DNA of 64,000 bases from contig MNCI01017754.1 of NCBI GenBank assembly GCA_015680685.1, positions 205,320 through 269,319 of the forward strand, written 5' to 3'. Below are positions 31,965 through 44,647 of this stretch, one piece after another; position 1 is the first letter of the stretch, and the number at the start of each line of letters is the position of its first letter. This stretch comes from Gnetum montanum (Eukaryota; Streptophyta; Gnetopsida; Gnetales; Gnetaceae). Under the pieces are notes generated by a model that was not told the origin of the DNA, searched no databases, and was given only the letters and a program-made list of their open reading frames with translations. The translations under genes and the position numbers were made by a program.

Positions 31965-32246
31965 GAACAAAATGAGAACAAGCCTAATTGATTACACAAT
32001 GGATAGGTATGGGATTATTGATTGACTAGGGCTAGTGGGGAGATGAATACAACAAAATTGGGATACACACATAGAATTAAAAATAGAAAAAATTTTATTG
32101 GAACTCATGTGGTTCCAAGTGACAGTGGTTACTCCATGGGTCGCTTCCCCTTATCCTGTGCTCCAATTTTTGGAATTTGATGGCTCTACAGGAGTGCCTG
32201 GAGCTTTTCCTCTTTAGTTTGGGGGTCCTGTGCTATCCATGCTAAT
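31965..32246 (-). pseudogene. C-terminal end of the 3' ORF of D, beyond the nested element C
   Basis: On the minus strand the reading continues from 41494 across the C insertion: NIRAS before, then AWIAQDPQTKEEKLQALL after, ending in DKGKRPME and LSLGTT. Element E has the same end (VHDPRMEAYRFQKPDDKGK, then PLGTT). The join makes sense only if one copy of the 5-bp duplication is removed, confirming that C landed in this ORF. Confidence 0.7.
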
Positions 32247-33067
32247 TTATGAACCACAATATCAGGATCGCGATATCACATTCGCGATATCGGATCCAAC
32301 CATGCGATGTCGAATACTCGATATCAAGGCATGTCTCCTCACCTATAAATAAGAGGCAGAAACCTTAGTTTTCACATTAGACAGTTAGTCCCTTAGCCAA
32401 ACTCTTGCCATTTTTTTCCTCCAGAGTTAGAATTATTTTACGTGCCCACAGTCGGAGTTATAGAGTGAACGGATCTTTATTCAAGCATTGTGTACCAAAG
32501 CACACTTTGTGTATGGAAATAAAGATTAACTTTATGATAAACCTTGCAGCTTTCAAAATAGATTAATTAGCATTAATTATTATTTAATTCTTTCCTAGTT
32601 GATTAATGATTTCTCTCTCTCTACAACTCTCTTAGTTAAATACACTCAGTACGACTGCTTCGAGCATGCGTGTAGTACTTGATAACCTAGTAACAATTAG
32701 CATTTGGTAATCCCAATAGTGTTGCACTAGTTCAAGATGTGTACAGCAAGTGGGAACGAATATTGGTGTTAGGAGTAATTAGAACTTAGTTAATGAGTAG
32801 TTAAATTAAATTATTTACTTAGTTATGTCTCTCCCCCTTCTTACTAGCACAGGATATAAAACACATAAAAGCTATAAAAATCATATGCCTCAAGCTTACT
32901 TAACCATATAATCATGACATAAAAGTAAGTTTGCGAAGACAACAATTAACCAACCCGTTATTGTTCCATAAAGGCGCATAGGCACTTAGTCCTTAGAATT
33001 CAACAGGATTGTGCATCAAACGCTCGTATTTTTATGGTTGAGAGTAGGGGTACCTCACCACTCATCA
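32247..33067 (+). repeat. 5' LTR of element C
   Basis: It starts TTATGAACC, where the partner LTR has TGATGAACC, so the terminal TG has mutated. The U3 contains GATATC/CGATATC motifs at 32257-32327. The TATA box CTATAAATAAG is at 32343-32353. Confidence 0.92.
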
Positions 33068-33068
33068 T

Positions 33069-33086
33069 TGGCACCATTTCCAGGGA
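33069..33086 (+). other. Primer binding site of C
   Basis: TGGCACCATTTCCAGGGA begins one base after the LTR. It is a tRNA-Asp-type site with several changes. Confidence 0.82.
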
Positions 33087-33199
33087 CTTAGTTGTTTCTG
33101 CACTAAGTAGAACTTAGGAAATCATTCACATCATTGGAACAAACCCTTAGGGTTGATTAAGGAAAAGCTAATAGTACATTGCACACTAAATAAGACAAG

Positions 33200-35130
33200 A
33201 TGTCCTCTTCTTCACACAAAAGCACTTCACCACCTAGGACTAACACAAGAAGCAATTGGTGGCATGATACACATGATGTTGATCTGTCAATCCCTCAATA
33301 GTTTTGTGTGGTATATATTCATCTTGATGAATATGTACCTAACTTCATCTTTATTCTCCATCAAGATGAACAGCTACGTTGGCATGACTTGGAAGGTAAC
33401 ATAGTGTTACCTCCCAACCATTCAGTCTCAAGCATGCTTCTTCGTGCTCTTACATAAATAGGCATGTAACAATTACACATAGAATATGTTGCGCAGGACT
33501 ATGATTCAAGAGATTATCATCCCATAAAGGTGCAACGTCAAAGGGATTTACAATAGGAGAGACACCATAAGCCTTTGAAGGGAAAATGGTCCAAGGATGC
33601 CCCCCACGTTTTAAGAGAAATTGAGGGTGATGAACCTGCCTCAAGTAGTCGCCCACATAACGATGTTTATCCCCTTGACTTTGGCCAAGGAGTTGTGTAT
33701 CAGAACCTTCATTATACTATTCATAACGCAGGTGTTGATACCAATGGACACAAAGTATCCAAAAAAGAAATAAGGACACATGACAAAGGTGGGCATTTTG
33801 ATCACAATCGTGATTGAGGCAATGACCACTGAAGAGAAGGTAGTAGACACCATCATGGTGGTGGTTCTCCTTCTTCTTCACCTTCATCATCTCCTCCACC
33901 CTCTCCTTCAGTGTCTAGATGCAACCATAGAGAAAACGATCATGAGGATAAGGGCAAGCAAAGTGGAAGTCATAGACGAAACAACCAAGACAGAGTATGA
34001 GGGCACTCTAGGAAATCACAGCATAAAAGAAGGAAGAGTAGGGAACAACGTAGGCATCATAGACACAAAAAATGAGATGATCATATGAACCCCTACTCGC
34101 TAATTGAAGCATGCTAGACATAACTGAGGCTGTAAGAGTTCCAACAAGGCACCAAAGACATATTAGGATAAAGAAGTTAGATATGAATAACATCCCATGA
34201 TTTTACGGGGGATATAACGTTGATTCTCAAAATCACTTACAAGCATTTTATGATGTGTGTGCCTTGCAAAACATAGAGAATGAGTGGCAAAAACTTAAGT
34301 TGTTCCCATGGATACTAGTAAAAGAAGCTGAAAGCTGGTACTTGTCCCTAGAACCGGAATCCATTCATAGGTGGTGTACTATGTTAGAATTTTTCAATGA
34401 TAAGTACCAAATGTACTCCCAGGTGTCTAACCTATGAAAAAAAATCCAAGGATGGAAATAAGGAAGTCATGAACCGTTGGATGTCGCCATGGGCCGCTAT
34501 TATGCACTATTACATCATTGTCTTGGCCATGGTTATTTGTAGTAGGATCAGCTATGCCATCCTGTAGATGGGCTTAGGCATGAAACGAGAAGAACCCTTG
34601 GGACGTATGCCCAAGGAAGGTTATCCAAGCGTAGGTTCCATCAAATTCATAGACTACTGGAGCAAGTTGCTAAGGAAGAAGGTGAGCTACGAAAGAGAGA
34701 AAGTGCGAAAGAATATAACCGAGATCCTTCCCTCTGGAGAAAGGGAGTAAGATTTTGTGAGGATGAGGAACAGTCACCACTCAAAGAGATGGTGAATAGG
34801 AAAACCTTGCCTATCCAAAAGTTAACATTAAAAGTATCGACAAAGGTAGACCAAATGTGGGACTCCCTAGATAGTGGGTTTCAAATTGATCTAAAAATAG
34901 TAGAGGAGTCTAGAGAGCGAGGTAGTGATCATGACAAAAGAAAAAAGAGAGAAGCAAAAAATACATGTGACAAGGGTAAGGTCAAATTTGCTATTATTGA
35001 AGAGGTTGTAGACTCAGATATAGATGATGATAGTGGATGCAAGATATGTCAATATGACCATCCTAAGGGATGTTGCCCTATGATATCACATCTGCAGAAT
35101 TTTGGGGTATATGCACTTAATCCATGATTA
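33200..35130 (+). pseudogene. gag of element C (broken)
   Basis: It starts MSSSSHKSTSPPR at 33200. The N-terminal block (DEYVPNFIFILHQDEQLRWH-like, GNIVLPPNH) is at about 33320-33420. A linker follows (33575-34090). The gag core around CALQNIENEWQKLKLFPWIL, then EAESWYLSLEPESIHRW, is open at 34255-34434. The charged C-terminal part (34789-35124) carries the zinc-knuckle-like CKICQYDHPKGCC at 35038-35076. Frame changes occur near 33160, 34440 and 34750. It is more readable than the gag of A. Confidence 0.87.
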
Positions 35131-35274
35131 AAAAAATGACAAATATCTCAACGATTACCTTATCCCCAAGGTAACCCAAGGCAGTTCCACCAACCTTTAA
35201 CATATTATCCTAGTGGAACTCCACCACAACCAATTGAGCAACATCAACAGTGGAAACACCCATAATCATGGGGA

Positions 35275-36231
35275 ATGCCACCACCAAGGCAACAATATCC
35301 TTACCAGAAACCTGATCCATATGGATATTACATGCAATATCCAATCTCTCCATGTGACTCTGTTGGTCACATTACTCCTCAACATCACTACCAAACCTGC
35401 GAGTACTATAGGACTCCATCTCCTAGGGGCAATATTCCACAAGTGTACCATCCTTCAAATCTAGTCGCATCTCTCCCACCAATAGCTCCATTACCACCTA
35501 CTCTAGCAATGCAAGGTGAACTCCCTACTCAGCCACCGCAACGTAATGCCACAAGGGCTATTAATCCTCAACCTATTGTTGGTTCTAACAACTGTATGAA
35601 GAAAAGACCTTTCTTCCAAACCAATAGTCCAACCAAGCCTTTGCAACCACAAGCGGTTGAGTCTTTGGATGTCTCTGTATCAAATAAAGCTTCAAAGTCC
35701 CCTTTGAGCCTAAGACCACATTCAACACATATGATCATGTTAACAGATGTCGTTATCAATTGGATCAAACTGAGCCACCTTCCTAGGAAATTCTCTGATC
35801 CTAGGAGTCCCATGATATATCTACAAATCATTGAGAATGAGCCATGCAAAGCTCTTTTGGATTCAAGTTCCGGTGTCAACCTAATATCCCAAGAAATGTA
35901 CAAGGCCTAGAACCTACCTCCATTAGAAAAGAGCAACATCCATTTAGGGTTGGCTAACCAGTCCATCATTGTTCCCTTGGGATTAGTGGAGGACATTGTT
36001 ACCACTATTTTTGGATTGTTATATCTAGTTGACTTCCTAGTGATTCAAGTGAACAACAGTAAGGGGGATTTCCCAATCATAATGGAAAGGGCATGGCTAA
36101 GCACTATCAATACGTGCCTAGGAATCTGTGATCTTTCCCTAGAAATATCTAAGAAAAATACTTTTGAAAAGATTGAGAAGAAGAAATTTCCATGCATCAC
36201 ATACAGTGACACAGGGTGTAATTGCGTGTAG
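35275..36231 (+). pseudogene. Gag tail and protease of element C
   Basis: An open frame (35275-35907) begins with a Pro/Tyr/Gln-rich tail (PPRQQYPYQKPDPYGYYMQY) and runs without interruption into protease (SPMIYLQIIENEPCKALLDS). This suggests that gag and pro were one frame in the ancestor. The active site reads LLDSSSGVNLIS, with Gly of Asp-Ser-Gly replaced by Ser. After a stop at 35908 the second half is open (35950-36228): VPLGLVEDIVTTI, FPIIMERAWLSTINTCLG. Compare the cleaner copy in B. Confidence 0.87.
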
Positions 36232-36539
36232 AGATCATGGGTTGTGTAAAGTTTAACATTGCATGCATGCAATCAGTGTGAACAAGTGATCAGTATAAAA
36301 AGGTTCTTGTATGTAGCAGCCACATGACAAGAAGACACCTAGTGGCTGACAGCTGATCAAGAAAGTAACTCACTTATACCCATTGAACTAACTGATGGTT
36401 TGACTTGCACTTACATAGATAGGATAGACGCATTAGAGCAAGTCCACTACCAACTTCCAAGTCCTAACCTCAAAAACATCGAATGGGAAAAGTTGGAAAT
36501 TTCTAAGAAATTTAAATAGGAGCCCCTGGAGCTAAAACC

Positions 36540-38010
36540 ATTGCCCATGGGTATGGAGTACACGTTTCTTAAGAATGGAAAATCGGTAATCATCAATGCA
36601 AAACTTGCTCTACAACAAAAAGAGAGTTTTATAAAGGTAATAAAAAAGTCGTAAAAGGCCTTTGCATAGTCATATTCGAGAATTAACTAGAATAGATCCC
36701 AAGATATTTCAACATAGGATTTAGATTGACTCCTCCATGAAGCCTTAGAAACAACCACAGAGGTGATTGAACCCAAAGTTGAAGCAAGTAGTAAAAGAAG
36801 AAATAGAACAGCTTCTAATAGCTGGATTCATATACCCCATTGCTAATAGTGAATGGGTTAGCCCCTTAGTAATCATGCCTAAAAAGGAAGGCAAATGGAG
36901 GGTGTGCATAGATTTTAGGCTACTAAACATGGAAACATTCAAGGATCACTTTCCATTGCCATTTGTTGACCAAGTCTTAGATATAATTGTAGGGCATCGC
37001 TATTATAGTTTTTTGGATGGATATAGTGGATACAAACAAATACAAATAGCCCTAGAAGACTAAGCCAAAACTACATTCACTAGTCCTTGGGGAATGTTTG
37101 CATACAAACAAATGTTGTTTCTTTTGTGCAATGCCCCCACAATGTTTTAACGCTTAGTTCTAAGAATATTCTAGCAGTAGATAGGAAATGGTGTGGAAGT
37201 CTTTATGGATGACTTCTCCACTTGTGGAGAAAACTTTGATGAAGACTTAGACCAATTAGAGCAAGTGCTGAAAAGATGTGTAGAAACTAATTTGAGGCTC
37301 AACGGGCAAAAGATCCATTTGATGGTCTAAGAAGGTGTAGTACTTGGACATAAATCTCATGTACAGGGATAGAGGTAGACCCTGAGAAAATCAAAGTCAT
37401 CCAAGGAATTACCCATCAATTGAAAACTGTGAAAGACATTTGGTCATTCCTTGGACACACTAGCTACTATAGGAGATTCATAGAGAACTTTTCAAATATT
37501 TCCAAACCATTGGTAGAGCTAATGAAAAAGGATGTACCCTTTGAGTGGACCAGGAAATGTGAACTAGCTTTTCAAACTCTGAAACAAAAGCTAGTAGAAA
37601 CACCCATTCTACAAGCTCCTAACTAGTCTAAATCATTCCATGTCATGACTGATGCATCCAACTATGCCTTAGGCACCGTACTTACATAGTTAGATGACCA
37701 GAAACATCTGTATTACATCCACTATGCAAGTAAAAGTATCACTGGTGCATAACTTAACTACAGTACTACAGAAAAATAATTAATGGTTGTAGTGTTTGCA
37801 CTAGAAAAGTTTAGATACTATGTATTAGGATACAAAGTATTCACACATACAGATCATAGTGCAATCTAGTTCCTTGTGAATAATCCAATGGTAAGCCCTG
37901 ATAGTATACAATGGCTTGTAATCCTACAAGAGTTCGATTTAACGATGGTCAATCACAAAGGTAGTGAGAATGTAGTTGCCAATCATTTATCTCAGTTGCA
38001 CTAGGACAAC
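36540..38010 (+). pseudogene. Reverse transcriptase and RNase H of element C (broken)
   Basis: The palm is open at 36767-37060: VKEEIEQLLIAGFIYPIANS, WVSPLVIMPKKEGKWRVCID, HFPLPFVDQVLDII, FLDGYSGYKQIQIA (first Asp). After a stop the YxDD box reads FMDDF at 37202-37216, both Asp present. The connection region WSFLGHTSYYRRFIENFSNI lies at 37441-37500. RNase H holds TDASNYALGTVL (about 37648), YYIHYASKSITGA, EKFRYYVLGYKVF and HTDHSAI (about 37850), ending near 38010. Several stops break it. Catalytic RT residues remain. Confidence 0.88.
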
Positions 38011-38790
38011 AAAGAGGATGAGTATCTAATTTTTGATCATTTCCTTGATGAATTCCTCTTTGCTAGTGTAGTGAGTAACCAATCACCCATGGAGACAAAC
38101 TGGTATAGTAGCATTCTTACCTATATCCTTACCCAACAAACACCACAAGAGATAGACCTTAAGAAGAAATAGCAGTTTCTTCATAGAGCCAAGTACTTTA
38201 TGGATATCAATGGACAACTTTACAAAGTATGTCCTGATGGCTTGGTTCAATGGTGTGTTCCTAATAGAGATCAACTAAGACTTCTCCAAGATACTCATGA
38301 GGGCCCTTGTGGGGGTCATTATGTTGGGAGATGAACGTCCATCAAGATCTTTCTTGCAGGGTATTATTGACCTACTAGCTGCTAGATGACTCTTAACTTG
38401 CTAGATGAGAACCAACTAGCTACCCTATCATCTAATGAATTACACAAGACATTTAATAAATAACGTTATGACCTGAAAATAAGGAAAGTTAAGTATCAAC
38501 CAGGAGATAAGGTTCTCTACTGGAACCCCACACATGTGTCACAACGTACCAAATTTCAAACATTGTGGGAAGGACCTTACATTATCTATGCAACTTTTCC
38601 TTCATGGGCCATGACCATATATAAACCTAAGAGCCCAGATAAGAGACTATTATTCAACATGCAACAAACAAAACCTTTCCATGAGTTTAGAACAGCTAGA
38701 ACACATGCTCCCTTTGTAGGTGGGCAACCTTGCTCATTATTTTGGATATCCTCCTTCCAACTTAGTCATGGGGGAGATGGCCACCTCTAC
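38011..38790 (+). pseudogene. Integrase remnant of element C with core deleted
   Basis: The zinc-binding part (EGPCGGHYVGR near 38299) is followed by the start of FLAGYY.PT. At about 38,375 the sequence then jumps to the C-terminal domain, which in B begins about 600 bp later (MTLNLLDENQLATLSSNELH-like). The D,D,E catalytic core is absent. The C-terminal part is open at 38536-38790: MSQRTKFQTLWEGPYIIYAT, SPDKRLLFNMQQTKPFHEF, and a tail FVGGQPCSLFWISSFQLSHG shared with B. Confidence 0.82.
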
Positions 38791-40200
38791 TAACCATTGA
38801 AGGCCCTCAGTTCTTTCTAAATTTTTGTTTTACACATTTTTGTTTTGCACATTTCTTTAATCTTTCTTGTTTTTGTTTGACACCATTGTTCATACTTTTA
38901 CCATTTCTTTGTGTGATTACTTTATTTTGATCATCACCCAATAAGTGTTCATGATGATGGCATGAATAATATCATATTGATTGCTAATTTTTGGGTTTTA
39001 CCTTTGAAATATGATGTTGATATTAAGGTATGGTTCTATTGATTAAACATGCAATAATTCCATGTTGTTCATGCATCCATAAAATCCAATGGTCTCCCTT
39101 GGCTTGGAACTGTACAGTCCCTTTCTATAATAAAATTGTTAACGAATTGGTGGATAGGTATTTCTCAAACTAAGGAAAGACTCATAGGATGAAAAGGGTG
39201 CGACTTCAAGGGAATTCGATGCAGTTGTGCTAGCTATTCTCTTGAGTGCTTGGATGCTTTTTCCTTGGGTTTTCCACCATTATGCTGTTCATCAAATATC
39301 TGGAAGTTGAGTACATAAAAATAAGTCTTTGCATGGTGTGGTTATCATGAAAAAAAATAAGAAAGAGTGAGAATTCAAAGAACACCCCTTAGACATAATA
39401 ATGAACCTGGGCTACACGTACTAGTTATGGCACTGGAAAGACATGTTACCCATGTCTGAAGGTTCCCTCTAACTGAGGCCCTTTCTCACTTCCTGATTCT
39501 CCATCTTGCTCTCCTCAAAATGGTGGTGAATTTTTGTAGAGGCATTCTTGTTAGTTCAAGAGGATAGGTTGGTCAAATGTGTTGATGCGAGGTCACTGAA
39601 TGCGGTTTGTTGAGCCTAGATTTAGAATGAGTTCTACTCGGTCACATTAACCATAAAACATACACAGGGGACTTTACACAACCTTGTTCTTGGGTTTCCA
39701 TTCGATTCTCTCCTCTCCACATTTCTTTTCCATTTTTCACCTCATTGCCATTTTTTTCATTAGTCTGTATCTTGGTTGATGCATTGTTTTTCCTTGGTAA
39801 GTTCTTATGGGTAATTTTTTAACTCTTTCTTCCAAATGACATTCCTGGAGCCTCTGGACTCTTTGGTTTTTGGGTCTATCAGGGCATCAAGTGCATGAGC
39901 TTGCTTTGGGGAGGACCCACTGACATTCCTTTTTGGTGCATTTGTTAACTTCTTTTCCTTAAACATTTCCTGCAATCAATAATTTTTTGTTTCATCCCCA
40001 TCAATGGCATACATTTTATTAGCATTGTCGTTGTTGCTTTTTCTCCATCTTTTTTATTCCTTATCTTTTTCAATCCTATTGCTACTGGAGGTTCGATCTT
40101 AGTCATGGGGGCCTTGGCTCAAATTTTTCAATTTACACCATAGGTAGTCACCAGTGTTAAATCCTTAGAATCAGTATTTGCCATAACCACAACTCAGCTA
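38791..40200 (+). other. 3' noncoding region of C with conserved blocks
   Basis: It holds the shared blocks TCTTTGCATGGTGTGGTT (39325-39342), CTGGAAAGACATGTTACCCA (39433-39480) and TTTGGGGAGGACCCACTGAC (39905-39924). The conserved block ACCACAACTCAGCTAATG sits at about 40187-40204, ahead of the small 3' ORF. The acceptor-like TAG seen in A and G is changed here (GTGTGTACAAATGG). Confidence 0.6.
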
Positions 40201-40608
40201 ATGCACTTTACATTGAGGCAAGGTATCAACTACATTGTGATTTATCTACCCTCGCTCATTTGTGACTGTGTTGTGTGTACAAATGGTTATCATATAACAA
40301 TGGACTGGGCTTGGAGGAAACACTCAAGATGGACCAGAATTGGAGTGTTTACAAAAGGAGAAAAATTGGTGGCATGGCTATGGATAAACAATGGAAGGTG
40401 CAATCTTGGCATTAGCAGAAACATGTCTTATTCTTTTTCTCTCTCCTTATCTTTCAACTGCCAAATAAAGGCTGGATGTCATTTATGTACAGTGTTCACC
40501 TCAGTGGTCATCAACATTAATGCTGTCATGTATTGTATTGTTGATCCGTTCACTAGGCATGTTGAGTCTGTCACCCCATTCCACCGACAATGGTCATTTA
40601 GTCAATAA
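40201..40608 (+). CDS. Small 3' ORF of C (135 codons, unknown function)
   Basis: This open frame has no recognised domain. Residues 31-75 (HITMDWAWRKHSRWTRIGVF, LVAWLWINNGRCNLGI) match the small 3' ORF of A closely and that of G weakly. In A the matching ORF begins after a TAG acceptor; here the frame happens to be open further upstream, so the ATG at 40201 may not be the true start. It ends shortly before the stem-loop and polypurine tract. Confidence 0.42.
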   Translation: MHFTLRQGINYIVIYLPSLICDCVVCTNGYHITMDWAWRKHSRWTRIGVFTKGEKLVAWLWINNGRCNLGISRNMSYSFSLSLSFNCQIKAGCHLCTVFTSVVININAVMYCIVDPFTRHVESVTPFHRQWSFSQ

Positions 40609-40636
40609 TCCCATACCTTCCCAATATTTTGTAAGG

Positions 40637-40672
40637 AACTCGAGGATGATTTTTCATTCAGTCATGTGGGTA
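40637..40672 (+). other. Stem-loop motif and polypurine tract of C
   Basis: AACTCG, AGGA, TGATTT (40637-40652) is a hairpin with one mismatch and a G-U pair. GTCATGTGGGTA then precedes the LTR. Confidence 0.65.
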
Positions 40673-41493
40673 TGATGAACCGTAGTATTTGGACTGTGAT
40701 ATCACATCCACGATATTGGATCCAACCATGCAATGTCGGATACCTGATATCGGGGCCTGTCTCCTCACGTATAAATAAGAGGCAATGCCCTTGGTTTTCA
40801 CATTAGACAGTTAGCCACTTAGTTGAACTCTTGCCATTTTTTCCTTCTAGAGTTAGAATTATTTATGCATGCTCGTAGTAGGAGTCATAGAGTGAACGGA
40901 TATTTATTCGAGCATTGTGTACCTGAGCACACTTTGTGTATGGAAATAAAGATAAAATTTATGATAAACCTTGTAGCATTCAAAATAGATTAATTAGCAT
41001 TAATTATTATTTAATTCTTTCCTCATTGATTAATGATTTCTCTCACCCTACAACTATCTTAGTTAAATACACTCAGTACGACCGCTTCAAGCATGTGTGT
41101 AGCACTTGGTAACCCAGTAACGATTAGCATTTGGTAATCCTAGCAGTGTTGCACTGGTTCAAGATGTGCACCGCAAGTGGGAACGAATACTGGTGTTAGG
41201 AGTAATTAGAAATTAGTTAATGAGTAGTTAAGTTAGATTAGTTACTTATTTATCTCTCTCCCCCTTCTTACTAGCACAAGATATAAAACACATAAAAGCT
41301 ATAAAAATCATATGCCTCAAGCTTACTTAACCATACAACCATGACATACAAGTAAGTTTGGGAAGACAATGATTAACAACCCGTTATTGTTCCACAAAGG
41401 TGCATAGGCAATTAGTCCTTGGAATTTGACCAGATCCTACATGAAATGCTCATATTCGTATGGTTGAGCGTAGGGGTACCTCACTTCTCATCA
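40673..41493 (+). repeat. 3' LTR of element C
   Basis: The 821-bp partner LTR starts TGATGAACC and ends CTCATCA. The U3 GATATC-type motifs have partly decayed (40700-40752). A TATA box TATAAATAAG lies at 40770-40779. Confidence 0.92.
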
Positions 41494-41498
41494 CTGAT

Positions 41499-44129
41499 GC
41501 TCTAATGTTTGATGGAGTTGGCACCTCCCATGAACATGGTAGTTACGAGAACATTTGATTTGCCTTAACATACTAGGTTGTAAACAATCGTCATTCCTCC
41601 TCATAGGATCTAGGTTTGTCCTTGTATTCCTAGAAATCCATAAGCCATTGAGCCAAGTATGTCGTGACATCTTTTTATCCTTGGTAGCTAGCTTTGACCA
41701 CCTCTAACATAGAATTTTCCACTTCTAATTTCTGCAAAGTCTTCTTGTTCTTAGCAAATTTTGTTTCATACTTCACGTAGGTGGTTACTACCTACTTCTC
41801 CAGCTCTGTTCTTGGGCAGCCTACCATTAGCATGGCTAAGTTGGCATACCACAGGTTTGCCAACTCCATGTACTTCGTAAGATCTTGTATCTACAGGTCC
41901 TAGCTTTTGAGTTCTGCTTGGTGGGCGAATGCATAGGTATCCAGTATGACCCACCAATCAGTGTTTTGAGCACTGAGAGTGTTGATATGGGCCTTGGTCA
42001 TATGGCTTTCTTTTTCAATTACTTACTTATACATCCCCACCTAGTCCCCGAATTGTTCTTTTAGTTTCTCATGTCGCTTGGCCTCGTTTTGCCATATGCT
42101 TATTTCAATTGCCATATTTTGATGGATTGCGTGTAACTCCTCCATTGAAAGGGTTCGATTTTCTCTGGCCAAGCGATTCATGTCCTAGTTGACCTTGACT
42201 AATTACTCTCATAACTACTGAAAATTTTCTTCAAGAACATTCTTTTGTTTTTCCACAGTGATCAACCAAATATTGTCCTATGGCAAGTTGTTTATTCTCC
42301 TCTTGCAAGGCCTTGAGTGCTTTAGCATGTGCATATGTCTGAGCTTGTGCTTTAGAAGCATCCCAATCAACCTTCTCTTTCTGCTCCACCACTCTTTTAT
42401 TTTCTGCCAATAATTTATTAAGTTACTCTGTCTTGAAGGACTCTAGCTGATCTATGGGGATAAATTGAGATGGATCTCGCTATGCAACTTACAGGTTGAT
42501 GAGCTTCTCTTGGAGTTTTTCCTACTCCACCTCTACATGCTCAACCCTGATCTATACTGTGACCAACTTCCCTTTGGTAGAGATGAGGTCTAATTAAGTT
42601 GCTATGACATCTTGAGGGATGTCAAACAAGGACGTCATCACTTATCTTGTCTGTAGCAACCAATTGAGAACATCCTCATGCTCCACAGGAGTCATCGAGG
42701 GACCAGCCAAAGCTTGAGCATCGTGTACTCTCGTAAAGTTTGCTAGTGGCACAATAAGGACATTGAATGATTCTTTTATGTCATCCATGACCACTTCTAT
42801 GGCTTCCATTGCATATTGATGCTGCATGACTACTACTATGGCCCCTTCACTAGTTTCTAATTGCACCTGGAAAGATGCAGCATTCCATGAGATCTATTGT
42901 GACCAGTGCAATTCCCCTCCTCCTATTTGGATTAACACCTTACCCCATCCATGGTCGATGGAGACCAGGGATCATATGGTATCATCTATGACCCAGAAGA
43001 GGTTGGTCTCATCATGGCTTCCCCTGCTAACCATCTCAACAATGGCCCTGAGATGGCTCATTGACGGTTGATAATCCTGTGGTGGTAGCAGCGGTTGGTC
43101 TTGCTGACCTATGCTAGGCCCTACTTCTTGTTGTGGACTACGCCTTGTGCTTGGGAGTTGGCTAGGCCCTACAATTTGAGTTGTGTTGGGCCCCACCATC
43201 TGTTCTTGTTCCAAATCTAGTGTCTCACCAGCACTTTTCCTTGGGGCTAGTGGCTTTAAGAATTAAGCAAATGAAGCATTTTGGGCTCTTCTGGAGAATT
43301 CTAGCATGCCAACATAGCTTCTTGAAGAGACAAGGAAAGGGAAATTCAAACTTCCCTATCTTACATTCCTCAAACTGCCTCAAAATATCTGTTAGATATA
43401 GATGGGGTAGGTTGGCATTAACCTTGCCCATCAATATCGCACTTCCTCTAGCCGCATATGTGGAGATTCTTTTCAGCCCTTTTATGGGGAAGATGTGATA
43501 AGTGTCAATCTTGAAATAGATCCTCTCCTCCAGTGTCAACTCTCCATATGCCTTGTCTTCCTTGTCATATGCCCTTTTCAACTAGATCTTTCACACATCA
43601 GCATTAGAGCGAGTGGGCAAGTGAGCAACTTTTGGCCCTATATTCGGAAGATTTAACACTTCCGAAATGGCTTTGGTAGAGAAATCTATAGAAACACCAC
43701 CAATATCAATTGTGGTGCCTTCTTCTTTATTGTGCCAAAATTGGTACGTCTCTCTTAGGTACCAAGCATCACTTTCAAAGAGAATAGGCCATAATGGAAA
43801 CCCTTTGAGTTGGTCCCTGATTGCCTTAGGAGCGAATTTAGTGAAAGGTCCAAAGTTGAGTTCCATGATCACGGCTGCTGAGTGGACCTTTCATAAATCA
43901 CCTGAACACATTTTGGGGACAATGTGAGATGTTGCCCCTACTCAAGTGCTTTAGTGGCTCCTCCTTCAGCCTGTCCCCATTGCACAGTAACAGGAGGCTC
44001 TTGATGGATGCTGAATGATTGTGCCTCCTATTTTGTATGTTCCTTAGGAGATGCTTGGCCTCTACCTCTCCTTGGTCATTTAGACACACCTTGAGAGGGT
44101 CCTCCTTGCTATCCACATTTAGGGGCCAT
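41499..44129 (-). pseudogene. Large 3' ORF of D, main part (unknown function)
   Basis: On the minus strand it starts MAPKCG at 44129, directly after TGTGATTGTAG. The N-terminal domain is clearest at 43591-43872: MELNFGPFTKFAPKAIRDQL, WYLRETYQFWHNKEEG, IDIGGVSIDFSTKAISEVLN. A second segment (43225-43581) is open: EERIYFKIDTYHIFPI, CKIGKFEFPFPCLFKKLCWH. A Gln/Pro-rich linker (GPNTTQIVGPSQLP) follows. The C-terminal half is Lys/Glu/Gln-rich and probably coiled coil, with KYMELANLWYANLAMLMVG at about 41815-41870 and a terminal LPCSWEVP. No membrane segment is seen. Stops and shifts interrupt it, and element C cuts off its last 45 codons (31965-32246). B and E carry homologues. Confidence 0.72.
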
Positions 44130-44381
44130 CTACAATCACATAGGCCCAACTATTAGTAAGGTTATTTACAAAATTTGACTTATACCCTTACTTCTTGCTT
44201 TTAATGAATTTATTTCTTGTTTAGTGTGATCCAGAGTTAGGAAATTTTATGAAAATTTCTCCTAAAAGTTTTGATATTAAGCCCAATTTGATTAGGTGGC
44301 TCCAAAATTTAATTTTCATGGTGTGGGTGAAGAGATAAAATTGATTTAGGCAACTTGTTTATCATTTTTATGGTCATTTAC
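44130..44381 (-). promoter_or_regulatory. Candidate leader intron before the 3' ORF of D
   Basis: On the minus strand a donor-like AAAGG|GTAAAT begins at 44381, and GTGATTGTAG ends at 44130, directly before the ATG. The interval is 252 bp. In E the same position has the stronger AAAGG|GTAAGT, so the donor here has probably decayed at one base. Confidence 0.35.
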
Positions 44382-44647
44382 CCTTTATAATATCCTTTAG
44401 GTGACAATGAATTTCAAAAAAATCATGTGCAACTTGGAGCATACCCTTCCCCCATGACTAAGCTAAACACTCTAGGTTTAGATAGGTTCAATCAAAATGG
44501 GAATCGGAGCATTAACAAGTAAGTTATGGATGTTTGAATGATAGGTGCACAAGCTAGCAAGTTTGTGAAAGAAAATTTGAACTCCTGTCACATGAACAAC
44601 GTAAAATGATGTTGACATGTGCATGCGAGGGGGGAGGGGGGTGGGTC

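Larger units (their letters stand above)
32247..41493 (+). mobile_element. Gypsy element C, Tat/Athila type, short class, integrase core deleted
   Basis: This 9247-bp element is nested in the 3' ORF of D, in the opposite orientation. The target duplication is CTAAT (32242-32246) against CTGAT (41494-41498), one transition apart. The LTRs are 821 bp each. Gag, protease, RT and RNase H are recognisable but broken. The integrase core is missing at about 38,375. It is the youngest layer of the nest, yet already diverged. Confidence 0.92.

Noticed and set aside
34568-34750. Separate small gene in the middle of C
   Set aside because: It is the continuation of gag (MGLGMKREEPLGRMPK matches the same region of A) after a frame change.
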